A stretch of 64,000 nucleotides of DNA from Streptomyces sp. Ag109_O5-10. Lineage in GTDB: Bacteria; Actinomycetota; Actinomycetes; Streptomycetales; Streptomycetaceae. This document shows positions 16,663 to 24,644 of the stretch, in pieces. The translations under genes and the position numbers were made by a program. Every line of letters starts with the position of its first letter. The first letter of the stretch is position 1. Below the pieces are notes generated by a model. The model had not been told where the DNA came from and did not search any database. It worked only from the letters and a program-made list of their open reading frames with translations. The DNA lies in NCBI RefSeq assembly GCF_900105755.1, contig NZ_FNTQ01000001.1, positions 5,952,001 through 6,016,000 on the forward strand, written 5' to 3'.

Positions 16663-17190
16663 ATGGCCGGTCACGAATTCTACGATCCAGCGGACCGCAA
16701 GCGGCCGGTCGCCGACCCCACGGCGGCCGATGCGCTGGCGGCGGAAGAGGCACGCCCTTCCTGCGATCCCGCCTTCAAACACGGAGTGGTCGTCGGCTTC
16801 GACGGCTCCACCTCCAGTGAGCGGGCCCTCGCCTATGCGATCGGGATGGCACACCGCTCCCGCGCAGGGCTGATCATCGTCCACGTCGCCAACCGACTGC
16901 CGACCACCGTGTGGGCCGGCTGCGAGCCACCCGTCTTCGTCGACGTTCCGGACCACCGCACCGAGGTGCTCGGTCTCGAACTCGCCTGTGCGGACTACCT
17001 GGCCGAAGTGCCCTGGATCCTCGTCGAGCGCGGCGGTGACATCTGCCACGAACTCGAAGAGGTGGGTCGGGAGTACGAGGCCGACGCGATCGTCGTGGGT
17101 TCGACCCACGGGATCGTCGGGCGGATCTTCGGCTCCGTGGCCGGGCGGCTCGCCAAGCGGGCCAGGCGGCCTGTCGTTGTCATTCCGTGA
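16663..17190 (+). CDS. Universal stress protein (UspA family)
   Basis: A 175-residue single-domain Usp. The first strand VVVGFDGSTSSERAL begins near residue 43 and the C-terminal VGSTHGIVGRIFGSVAGRLAKRARRPVVVIP carries the Gly-rich nucleotide-binding pattern of ATP-binding Usp proteins. The first 40 residues are a polar extension. ATG 16663 is the first start consistent with this length, but its ribosome site is weak (CGAGACAG), so the start is less certain. Such proteins accumulate under dormancy, hypoxia or redox stress. The gene appears to be monocistronic. Confidence 0.88.
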   Translation: MAGHEFYDPADRKRPVADPTAADALAAEEARPSCDPAFKHGVVVGFDGSTSSERALAYAIGMAHRSRAGLIIVHVANRLPTTVWAGCEPPVFVDVPDHRTEVLGLELACADYLAEVPWILVERGGDICHELEEVGREYEADAIVVGSTHGIVGRIFGSVAGRLAKRARRPVVVIP

Positions 17191-17344
17191 CTCCACGTTC
17201 TCCCAGGTGAGATGCGCCGTGGGAACGGTCCGGCCCTCTTCGTGCGATGCCTGAAATTCCTGGCGTGCAGAGGTGTTTGTGCCCTTGTGAAGGGCATATA
17301 TCGGTCACCGCGCACAACTGCACAAAGCATGAAGGGAGCCCGCC

Positions 17345-17911
17345 GTGGACAACGACGTCTCTGCGGGAAGCGGAACCACCACCGTGGCCGGTCGACTCGC
17401 CCTGGGTATCACCCTGTTGGCGTTCGGACTCGGTACCACCGGTGTCATCGACGGCGTCACCACCTCCGACGCCGTGTCAATCGCCCACTACGTGGGCGGA
17501 GTCGCCCTCTTCCTCGTCGGCCTGCTGGCCTTCCGTGACCGTGACGCCGCGAACGGCACGGGCTATGTGGCCCTCGGCGCCCTCTGGTTCACCTGGGCCG
17601 TCTCGTCCGGTGGCCACACCTCGGCCAACGGTGCCGGGCTCTTCCTGCTCCTCTTCGCCCTCGTGGCGCTGTCGTTGACCCTCGCGGGCGGCGACCAGCT
17701 CGGACAGGGCATGCACGGACTGCTGTTCCTGGCGATGCTCCTGCTCGCCGTCGCCCAGTTCGCCGACAGTTCGTCACTGGCCAAGGTCGGCGGCTGGGTT
17801 GCGGTGGCGGCGGGGGCGGTGGCCTGGTACGCCGCGACGGCCGCGCTCGCGCACTGGCCGACGGTGCTGCCGGGGCGGGCTGCCGGTCGGGGGGTGACGG
17901 CCCACGGCTGA
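17345..17911 (+). CDS. YaaH/SatP (GPR1/FUN34)-like membrane protein
   Basis: A 188-residue, strongly hydrophobic protein with about six membrane helices (GRLALGITLLAFGLGTTGV, then VSIAHYVGGVALFLVGLLAF, GYVALGALWFTWAVSS, LFLLLFALVALSLTLAG, GMHGLLFLAMLLLAVAQF and GGWVAVAAGAVAWYAATAAL). Length and helix pattern match the acetate/succinate channel family SatP/YaaH. The start is GTG preceded by AAGGGAG. I do not see a clear NPAPLGL signature, so a transport role is inferred from topology and overall resemblance only. Confidence 0.65.
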   Translation: MDNDVSAGSGTTTVAGRLALGITLLAFGLGTTGVIDGVTTSDAVSIAHYVGGVALFLVGLLAFRDRDAANGTGYVALGALWFTWAVSSGGHTSANGAGLFLLLFALVALSLTLAGGDQLGQGMHGLLFLAMLLLAVAQFADSSSLAKVGGWVAVAAGAVAWYAATAALAHWPTVLPGRAAGRGVTAHG

Positions 17912-17959
17912 TATGGCAGCCGACGCCGGGGAGTTGGGCGTCCCCGGCGATCCAATGAG

Positions 17960-17997
17960 CGGACCCCTTCGTTGCCGGTGGCACACGAGGGGGTCCG
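17960..17997. terminator. Hairpin between convergent yaaH-like gene and glmS
   Basis: A 13-bp stem (17960-17972 with 17985-17997, one G-U pair) with a 12-base loop. It lies about 50 bases after the YaaH-like stop. Confidence 0.7.
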
Positions 17998-18013
17998 TTC
18001 GGTCGTCCGGCCC

Positions 18014-18096
18014 GTGCGGGTGCGTGGGGGTTGCTCGCGCGGTTCCCCGCGCCCCCAATAAAACAGGGGTGACGCCCCTTCAGGGACGCGGGGAAC
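18014..18096. repeat. Dispersed GC-rich palindromic repeat, terminator-like, downstream of glmS
   Basis: The segment 18014-18055 matches 50032-50073 at 40 of 42 positions. It contains the small hairpin GCGCGG-TTCC-CCGCGC. In this copy the arms GTTCCCCGCG (18042-18051) and CGCGGGGAAC (18087-18096) can also pair around an inner GGGG/CCCC hairpin. It lies 27 bases beyond the glmS stop and probably acts as its terminator. Confidence 0.7.
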
Positions 18097-18123
18097 GGGA
18101 CCGGCCCGCAGACTCGAACGGCC

Positions 18124-19941
18124 CTATTCCACCGTCACCGACTTGGCCAGGTTCCGCGGCTTGTCGATGTCCCGGCCCAGGGCCTTCGCCGTGTGGTAGG
18201 CGAGGAGTTGGAGGGGGATGCCCATGAGGATCGGGTCGAGTTCGTCCTCGTTCTTCGGGACGATGATCGTGCGGTCGGCCTTCTCCTGGTGCTGGTGGGC
18301 CACCGCGAGGATCTTGCCGCTGCGGGCCTTGATCTCCTCCAGGGCCGCGCGGTTCTTCTCCAGGAGGTCGTCGTCGGGGACGATCGCCACCGTGGGGAGG
18401 GCCGGCTCGATGAGGGCCAGCGGCCCGTGCTTGAGCTCGGACGCCGGGTAGGCCTCCGCGTGGATGTAGGAGACCTCCTTGAGCTTCAGGGAGGCCTCGC
18501 GGGCCACCGGGTAGCCCCGGACACGGCCGATGAAGAGCATCGAGCGGGCCTCGGCGTACTCCGCGGCCATCTTCTCGATCTCCGCCTCCTGGGCGAGGAT
18601 CTCGGAGATCTGGGCCGGCAGCTTGCGCAGGCCGTCGATGATCCGCTTTCCGTCGCGGACCGAGAGGTCGCGGATGCGGCCCAGGTGCAGGGCCAGCAGG
18701 GCGAACGCGACTGTGGTGTTGGTGAAGCACTTCGTCGAGACCACGCAGACCTCCGGGCCCGCGTGCACGTACGTCCCGCCGTCCGCCTCCCGGGCGATCG
18801 CCGAGCCCACCACGTTCACCACGCCCAGCACCCGCGCGCCCTTGCGCTTCAGCTCCTGGACGGCGGCGAGCACGTCGTACGTCTCACCGGACTGGGAGAC
18901 GGCGATGTACAGGGTGTCGGGGTCGACCACCGGGTTGCGGTAGCGGAACTCCGAGGCCGGCTCGGCGTCCGCGGGGATGCGGGCCAGCTCCTCGATCATC
19001 TGGGCGCCGATCATGCCCGCGTGGTACGAGGTGCCGCAGCCGAGGATCTTGACCCGGCGCACGGCACGCGCGTCGCGGGCGTCCAGGTTGAGGCCGCCGA
19101 GGTGCACGGTGGAGAAGCGGTCGTCGATGCGGCCGCGCAGCACGCGGTCGACCGCGTCCGGCTGCTCGAAGATCTCCTTGTGCATGTAGGTGTCGTGGCC
19201 GCCCATGTCGTACGACTCGGCCTCCCACTCCACGGTGGTCGGCTCGGCCGTCGTGCGGGTGCCCTCGGTGGTGTAGGTGCGGAAGTCGTCGGCCTTGAGG
19301 GTGGCCATCTCGCCGTCGTCGAGGGTCACTATCTGGCGGGTGTGGGTGACCAGGGCCGCGATGTCGGAGGCGACGAACATCTCCTTGTCGCCGATGCCGA
19401 GGACGACCGGGGAGCCGTTGCGGGCGACGACGATCCGCTCGGGGAAGTCGGCGTGCATGACCGCGATGCCGTAGGTGCCCTCGATCAGGCGCAGCGCCTG
19501 GCGGACCTTCTCCTCCAGGGTCTCCGCCTGGGAACGGGCGATCAGGTGGGTGAGGACCTCGGTGTCGGTCTCCGAGAGGAACACCACACCGTCCGCCTCC
19601 AGCTTGCGGCGCAGCTCGGCGGCGTTGTCGATGATCCCGTTGTGGACGACGGCGACCTTCTGGTCCGCCGACATGTGCGGGTGGGCGTTCAGGTCGGAGG
19701 GGGCGCCGTGGGTGGCCCAGCGGGTGTGGGCGATGCCGGTGGTGCCCTTGAAGCGCGCCGGAACCCTGGCCTCCAGGTCGCGGACCCGGCCCTTGGCCTT
19801 CACCATCTTCAGACCGGCGGTCTTCGGCGCCGAGACGACGATGCCCGCCGAGTCGTAACCGCGGTATTCCAGCCGCTGGAGACCTTCGAGAAGGAGGGGG
19901 GCGACGTCGCGCCTACCGATGTATCCGACAATTCCGCACAT
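18124..19941 (-). CDS. glmS: Glutamine--fructose-6-phosphate aminotransferase (isomerising)
   Basis: The 605-residue enzyme makes glucosamine-6-phosphate, the entry point to peptidoglycan amino sugars. The N-terminal Ntn-amidotransferase domain starts MCGIVGYIGRRD with nucleophile Cys2 directly after Met1, and RWATHG and HNG motifs follow. Two SIS sugar-isomerase domains follow (GCGTSYHAG and SQSGETYD in the first, GRGYPVA-like GRVRGYPVAREASLK in the second), and the C-terminus ends KSVTVE. Length and motifs are complete. It lies 30 bases after a small conserved gene that probably shares its transcript. hexA, which releases GlcNAc, is nearby, so amino-sugar genes are grouped here. Confidence 0.97.
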   Translation of the reverse strand: MCGIVGYIGRRDVAPLLLEGLQRLEYRGYDSAGIVVSAPKTAGLKMVKAKGRVRDLEARVPARFKGTTGIAHTRWATHGAPSDLNAHPHMSADQKVAVVHNGIIDNAAELRRKLEADGVVFLSETDTEVLTHLIARSQAETLEEKVRQALRLIEGTYGIAVMHADFPERIVVARNGSPVVLGIGDKEMFVASDIAALVTHTRQIVTLDDGEMATLKADDFRTYTTEGTRTTAEPTTVEWEAESYDMGGHDTYMHKEIFEQPDAVDRVLRGRIDDRFSTVHLGGLNLDARDARAVRRVKILGCGTSYHAGMIGAQMIEELARIPADAEPASEFRYRNPVVDPDTLYIAVSQSGETYDVLAAVQELKRKGARVLGVVNVVGSAIAREADGGTYVHAGPEVCVVSTKCFTNTTVAFALLALHLGRIRDLSVRDGKRIIDGLRKLPAQISEILAQEAEIEKMAAEYAEARSMLFIGRVRGYPVAREASLKLKEVSYIHAEAYPASELKHGPLALIEPALPTVAIVPDDDLLEKNRAALEEIKARSGKILAVAHQHQEKADRTIIVPKNEDELDPILMGIPLQLLAYHTAKALGRDIDKPRNLAKSVTVE

Positions 19942-19971
19942 ATATGGCTGTTCCGTATCCCTAGGCCGTAG

Positions 19972-20229
19972 TCATCCGTAGACCATGCGACGAAGCTGCC
20001 GGAGGGTGAGCTCCGGCGGGGCGACCGCCCGGTACTTCAGATCCGCCGCGATCCGGTCGAAGATCTCCGTGTTGACCAGGCCTTCCGCCTGGAGCTCGCG
20101 GTGGCGGCGACGCACGAAGTCCGCGGTCGTCTCGTCGAAGTAGGCGAGCACGTCCTGGATCACCCGCAGCGCCTCGCCCCGGCTCAGGGGCGAGGATCGC
20201 GTCAGATGATCAACGAGTTCGTCGTGCAC
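19972..20229 (-). CDS. Small conserved hypothetical protein upstream of glmS
   Basis: An 85-residue, mostly helical, charged protein (RSSPLSRGEALRVIQDVL, then YFDETTADFVRRRHRELQAEG and DRIAADLKYRAVAPPELTLRQL). GTG 20229 is preferred because GAGG lies 9 bases before it. A TTG at 20265 would add 12 Arg-rich residues with a poorer ribosome site. There is no signal peptide or membrane segment. It ends 30 bases before glmS on the same strand, so the two are probably cotranscribed. I do not recognise a named family. Confidence 0.65.
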   Translation of the reverse strand: MHDELVDHLTRSSPLSRGEALRVIQDVLAYFDETTADFVRRRHRELQAEGLVNTEIFDRIAADLKYRAVAPPELTLRQLRRMVYG

Positions 20230-20379
20230 CCGGTAGATCCTCGGGCACCGGCGCCGGTTTCGCAAGAATCCTGCCCGATTCCGGGCAGCGGACTGTTGAA
20301 TCTCTTATGGGGTGCTGTTCGCGGCCCGTCCATCCTGTGTCTTGCGCCACGTTGCTTGTGGAGACGATTTTCAGACGCC

Positions 20380-21960
20380 ATGGACATTCCTCGTATGGGC
20401 GTACCCGATGAGCTCGCCGACCGCATGAGCATGGCCGAGCAGCACGAGTACCTCCGCGCCAAGTTCTCCCGGCGCTCCATGATCAGAGGCGGTGCCGTGA
20501 CCCTCGGCACCGTCACGGGCGGCTCGTTCGTCCTGGGCGGCACCGCCCGGGCCGCCGTCCCCACCCGGTCCGCCGCCCCCGCCGCCCAGTACGTCGACGG
20601 CGCCTACGTGGCGCCGTTCGGCCGCCACCTGGCCTTCGGCAACGACGCCGGCACGGAGATGACGATCTCCTGGCAGGTCCCGGTCGCGGTCAAGAAGCCC
20701 TTCGTCCGCATCGGCACCCATGCCTCCCACCTCTCGGTGAAGATCGACGCCGAGATCCGCACCCTGTACACCCCGGCCGGCGTCGGTGCCAGCGGCGACC
20801 ACACCCAGTACTACGTGCACGCCAAGCTGGCCAACCTCAAGCCCGGCCACACCTACTTCTACGGCGTCGGCCACGACGGCTTCGACCCGGCCTCGCCGAA
20901 GTTCGCCGGCACCATAGGCACCTTCACCACCGCCCCCCGCAACAGGCAGCCGTTCACCTTCACGGCCTTCGGCGACCAGGGCGTCAGCTACCACGCCCTC
21001 GCCAACGACAGCCTGATCCTCGGCCAGAACCCCAGCTTCCACCTGCACGCCGGCGACATCGCCTACGCCGACCCGGCCGGCCAGGGCAAGGCCTCGGACG
21101 CGGTCTTCGACTCCCGCACCTGGGACCAGTTCCTGGCCCAGACCGAGTCGGTCGCCAAGTCCGTGCCGTGGATGGTGTCGTACGGCAACCACGACATGGA
21201 GGCCTGGTACTCGCCGAACGGCTACGGCGGCGAGGAGGCCCGCTTCACCCTGCCCGACAACGGGCCGGACAAGAAGAACCTGCCGGGCGTCTACTCCTTC
21301 GTCCACGGCAACACGGCGATCATCTCGCTGGACCCGAACGACGTCTCCTTCGAGATCCCGGCGAATCTGGGCATCTCGGGCGGTACTCAGACCAAGTGGT
21401 TCGAGGCGCAGCTGAAGAAGTTCCGCGCCTCGAAGGACATCGACTTCATCGTCGTGTTCTTCCACCACTGCGCCTACTGCACCTCAACGGCGCACGCCTC
21501 GGAGGGGGGCGTGCGACAGGAGTGGGTGCCGCTGTTCGAGAAGTACACGGTGGACCTGGTCATCAACGGCCACAACCACCAGTACGAGCGCACCGACGTC
21601 ATCAAGGGCAACACCGTCGTCAAGAAGCTCCCGATCGGCGAGACCGCCTACCCCGAGTCCGAGGGTGTCGTCTACGTCACCGCGGGCGCGGCCGGCCGCA
21701 GCCTCTACGCGTTCAGCGCCCCGGACTCCTACGAGGGCCACCTGAACGAGCTCGACTCCGTCGCCTCCTTCATCAACACCAAGGACGGCAAGGTCAACGA
21801 GACCGTCACCTGGTCCCGGGTGCGGTACCTGAACTACTCGTTCCTGCGCGTCGACGTCGAGCCCGCCCCGCGCGGACAGTACGCCAAGCTGAAGGTGTCG
21901 GGCATCGCCGAGACCGGCGACCGCATCGACCACTTCACGGTGGCCCGCAAGGCCAAGTAG
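20380..21960 (+). CDS. Tat-exported purple-acid-phosphatase-like metallophosphoesterase
   Basis: A 526-residue protein. Near residues 29-55 is a twin-arginine signal (SRRSMIRGG, then a hydrophobic stretch and TARAAVP). A fibronectin-like N-terminal domain comes before the catalytic metallophosphoesterase domain. The metal-binding motifs appear in order: FGDQG (about 197), GDIAYAD (about 225), GNHD (about 269), HH (about 361) and GHNHQYERT (about 396). These fit the binuclear centre of purple acid phosphatases. Export in folded form by Tat agrees with a metal cofactor. It probably releases phosphate from organic esters outside the cell. The start at 20380 has only a distant GGAGA; ATG 20395 is an alternative. 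Confidence 0.9.
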   Translation: MDIPRMGVPDELADRMSMAEQHEYLRAKFSRRSMIRGGAVTLGTVTGGSFVLGGTARAAVPTRSAAPAAQYVDGAYVAPFGRHLAFGNDAGTEMTISWQVPVAVKKPFVRIGTHASHLSVKIDAEIRTLYTPAGVGASGDHTQYYVHAKLANLKPGHTYFYGVGHDGFDPASPKFAGTIGTFTTAPRNRQPFTFTAFGDQGVSYHALANDSLILGQNPSFHLHAGDIAYADPAGQGKASDAVFDSRTWDQFLAQTESVAKSVPWMVSYGNHDMEAWYSPNGYGGEEARFTLPDNGPDKKNLPGVYSFVHGNTAIISLDPNDVSFEIPANLGISGGTQTKWFEAQLKKFRASKDIDFIVVFFHHCAYCTSTAHASEGGVRQEWVPLFEKYTVDLVINGHNHQYERTDVIKGNTVVKKLPIGETAYPESEGVVYVTAGAAGRSLYAFSAPDSYEGHLNELDSVASFINTKDGKVNETVTWSRVRYLNYSFLRVDVEPAPRGQYAKLKVSGIAETGDRIDHFTVARKAK

Positions 21961-22028
21961 GGCCCGGCGGGGACAAAGCCGCCAGGCCGTGCGCCGGAGG
22001 CAGGGCGCAAGGCACCCGCAGGCGGTCC

Positions 22029-22892
22029 TCACAAGCGTTTGAGGACCGCCTGTTTGGCCCTCGCGAACTCCTCGTCGGTGAGCACGCCCGCGCGGTGCAG
22101 CTCACCCAGCTCGCGCAGCCGGCGCAGCAGCGCGTCGTGGTCGTCCCCGGCCGGCCCGTCCGGCTCCCGGGACGCCTCCGCCGCGGCGGCCGCCGACGGA
22201 TGCGGCAGCCGGGCCTGCACCGCCGCCGCGACCAGCGCCATCAGCGGATCCCGGCGGAACCCCCACAGCTCCACCGCGTTCGGGTCGTACTTGGCCCGCT
22301 CCCGGACCGGCGCGCCGGTCACCCGGAACCGCAGATGGCCGTTCTCCAGACCGGCGGACGGCTGCCACTCCACGCCGAGGATGTCCGCCAGGGCCAGCGT
22401 GCGCGGACCCGCGGCGGCCTTGGCGTCCTCCGTCTTCCAGTTCCACTCCAGGCGCACCCGCTCCCCGTCGAACGACGCCGTGCCGTCCCCGGCGGAGACC
22501 GACACCGGCAGCGGCGGCCCCGGCAGCAGGTACTCGCTCACCGGCGTCCCCGGCACCCGCTCCAGGAGCAGCGCGTCGCGCACCTCGTCCGTGAGGTACT
22601 CGGCGACCCCGTACCGGTCCGGCTCGACGGTCAGCCGATAGGGATCGTGGGGTTCGGCGAGGCGGCCCCCGGTGGCGTGCAGCAGCGGATCGGCGCCGTC
22701 CCGCAGCCGCAGCCTCAGCCGCCCCTGCCTGCGGCCCTGCTCGAACGAGATCCCCGCCAAGGCGCCCAGCGGGACGACCAGTTCACCCAGGGCCCGGCGC
22801 AGCACCCCGACGTTCCTGTCCCGCCCGGGAGTCAGCCGCAGCGCGGCGCCGTCGAAGACCCACGTGCCATCCTTCTGGATGATTTCCACCAC
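22029..22892 (-). CDS. DUF4429-type protein with C-terminal SHOCT domain
   Basis: A 287-residue cytoplasmic protein. It opens with VVEIIQKDGTWVFDGAALRL, the typical start of DUF4429 proteins (two PH-like halves, about 1-110 and 120-235). It ends with a SHOCT helical hairpin (LRRLRELGELHRAGVLTDEEFARAKQAVLKRL). GTG 22892 is chosen from this N-terminal match; a frame extends further upstream but overlaps the hexA promoter and reads as low-complexity. Function is unknown; SHOCT segments generally serve oligomerisation or membrane association. The gene is divergent from hexA, with 82 bases between the two start codons. Confidence 0.8.
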   Translation of the reverse strand: MVEIIQKDGTWVFDGAALRLTPGRDRNVGVLRRALGELVVPLGALAGISFEQGRRQGRLRLRLRDGADPLLHATGGRLAEPHDPYRLTVEPDRYGVAEYLTDEVRDALLLERVPGTPVSEYLLPGPPLPVSVSAGDGTASFDGERVRLEWNWKTEDAKAAAGPRTLALADILGVEWQPSAGLENGHLRFRVTGAPVRERAKYDPNAVELWGFRRDPLMALVAAAVQARLPHPSAAAAAEASREPDGPAGDDHDALLRRLRELGELHRAGVLTDEEFARAKQAVLKRL

Positions 22893-22922
22893 GCGGGGAT
22901 TGTTCCACCGGAAGTGCGGGAG

Positions 22923-22938
22923 AGTGGTCTCGACCAAT
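22923..22938 (+). promoter_or_regulatory. dre-like DasR operator upstream of hexA
   Basis: AGTGGTCTCGACCAAT fits the DasR-responsive element, consensus roughly ACTGGTCTAGACCAGT, with intact TGGTCT and GACCA half-sites. It lies 36 bases before the hexA start. DasR represses GlcNAc/chitin genes until glucosamine-6-phosphate is available. A second partial half-site (TGGTCGGTCTCGACC) follows at 22941-22955. Confidence 0.85.
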
Positions 22939-22974
22939 CCTGGTCGGTCTCGACCCCCGCTGAAGGGAGCGCAT

Positions 22975-24585
22975 GTGCGATCGCACCACAGAACGACTCC
23001 CCGAACCCCCCGAATGGGCCGCGTCCTCGGGTCCCTGCTGCTCGTCGCGGCGGCCGGCGCCTTCACGGCCGGCGCCGCCCCGGCGTCCGCCGCGACCGGG
23101 GCGACCCCGCTCGGCCGGGTCGTCCCGGCGCCCGCCTCGGTCACCCCCGGCGGCACGCCGTACCGCATCACCCGCACCACCGCGATCCGTGTCGACGGCT
23201 CCGGGGCCGCCCACCGGGTCGCCGAGTACCTCGCGGACCTGCTGCGCCCGTCGACCGGCTACCGGCTGCCCGTGACCACCCACGGCGCGGCGGGCATCCG
23301 CCTCGTCCTGTCCCACGGCCCGTTCGGCGCCGAGGGCTACCGGCTCGACAGCGGCCGCGGCGGCGTCACCATCACCGCCGCCGAGCCCGCCGGCCTCTTC
23401 CACGGCGTCCAGACCCTTCGCCAACTCCTCCCGCCGGCCGTCGAGAAGGACACCGTGCAGCCCGGCCCGTGGCTGGTCGCGGGCGGCACCGTCACCGACC
23501 GCCCGCGCTACGCCTACCGGGGCGCGATGCTCGACGTCTCCCGGCACTTCTTCACCGTGGCCCAGGTCGAGCGCTACATCGACCAGCTGGCCCTCTACAA
23601 GATCAACGAGCTGCATCTGCACCTCAGCGACGACCAGGGCTGGCGCCTCGCGATCGACTCCTGGCCGCGCCTGGCGGGCTACGGTGGCTCGACCCAGGTC
23701 GGCGGCGGCAAGGGCGGCTTCTACACCAAGGCCGAGTACCGGGAGATCGTCCGGTACGCGGCCTCCCGCTACCTCGAAGTCGTCCCCGAGATCGACATGC
23801 CCGGCCACACCAACGCGGCCCTCGCCTCCTACGCCGGCCTCAACTGCGACGGCACGGCGCCGCCGCTGTACACGGGCACGGAGGTCGGCTTCAGCTCGCT
23901 GTGCGTCGGCAAGGAGGTGACGTACGACTTCGTGGACGACGTCATCCGCGAACTGGCCGCCCTCACCCCCGGCCGCTACCTCCACATCGGCGGCGACGAG
24001 GCGCACTCCACCAGCCACGCGGACTACGTCGCGTTCATGGACCGGGTGCAGCCCATCGTCGCGAAGTACGGCAAGAAGGTGATCGGCTGGCACCAGCTGA
24101 CCGGCGCCCACCCGGCGCCGGGAGCCCTGGCCCAGTACTGGGGCCTGGACGACACCGGCGCCGACGAGAAGGCCCAGGTCGTGAACGCCGCCAGGAACGG
24201 CACCGGCCTGATCCTCTCGCCCGCCGACCGGGTGTACCTCGACATGAAGTACACCGAGGACACGCCGCTGGGGCAGGACTGGGCCGGACTGGTGGAGGTG
24301 CGGCGGTCCTACGACTGGGACCCGGGCACCTACCTGGCCGGCGCCCCCGCCTCGGCCGTCAGGGGCGTGGAGGCGCCGCTGTGGACCGAGACGATCGTCA
24401 CGGACGCCGACATCGACTCCATGGCCTTCCCGAGGCTGCCGGGCGTGGCGGAGCTGGGCTGGTCGCCGGCCGCCACCCACTCCTGGGACGCCTACAAGGT
24501 GCGGCTCGCCGCCCAGGCACCGCGCTGGGACGCCCTCGGCATCCCCTACTACCGCTCGCCGCAGGTGCCCTGGCCCGCGGCCTAG
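22975..24585 (+). CDS. hexA: Secreted beta-N-acetylhexosaminidase (GH20)
   Basis: A 536-residue exported enzyme releasing terminal GlcNAc from chitobiose or peptidoglycan fragments. GTG 22975 is preceded by AAGGGAG. The signal peptide (RVLGSLLLVAAAGAFTAGAAPASA) ends near residue 39. A GH20b-like N-terminal domain precedes the TIM barrel, whose motifs are HLHLSDDQGWR, EIDMPGHTNAA and HIGGDEA with the catalytic pair Asp341-Glu342 used in substrate-assisted catalysis. A dre site lies upstream. A strong hairpin shared with desD follows. The name follows the S. coelicolor gene at the equivalent position. Confidence 0.95.
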   Translation: MRSHHRTTPRTPRMGRVLGSLLLVAAAGAFTAGAAPASAATGATPLGRVVPAPASVTPGGTPYRITRTTAIRVDGSGAAHRVAEYLADLLRPSTGYRLPVTTHGAAGIRLVLSHGPFGAEGYRLDSGRGGVTITAAEPAGLFHGVQTLRQLLPPAVEKDTVQPGPWLVAGGTVTDRPRYAYRGAMLDVSRHFFTVAQVERYIDQLALYKINELHLHLSDDQGWRLAIDSWPRLAGYGGSTQVGGGKGGFYTKAEYREIVRYAASRYLEVVPEIDMPGHTNAALASYAGLNCDGTAPPLYTGTEVGFSSLCVGKEVTYDFVDDVIRELAALTPGRYLHIGGDEAHSTSHADYVAFMDRVQPIVAKYGKKVIGWHQLTGAHPAPGALAQYWGLDDTGADEKAQVVNAARNGTGLILSPADRVYLDMKYTEDTPLGQDWAGLVEVRRSYDWDPGTYLAGAPASAVRGVEAPLWTETIVTDADIDSMAFPRLPGVAELGWSPAATHSWDAYKVRLAAQAPRWDALGIPYYRSPQVPWPAA

Positions 24586-24595
24586 GGTGACATGA

Positions 24596-24638
24596 CCGGC
24601 GGGCTCCCCCGAGGACCGTACTCGGGGGAGCCCGCCGG
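24596..24638. terminator. Bidirectional terminator between hexA and desD
   Basis: Perfect 18-bp stem (24596-24613 with 24621-24638) and a 7-base loop, placed between the two convergent stop codons at 24585 and 24645. Confidence 0.9.
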
Positions 24639-24644
24639 CCCGGA

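Noticed and set aside
21168..24590. Open frame of about 1140 codons across the phosphoesterase, DUF4429 and hexA genes
   Set aside because: Arg/Pro/Gly-rich out-of-frame translation of three well supported genes.
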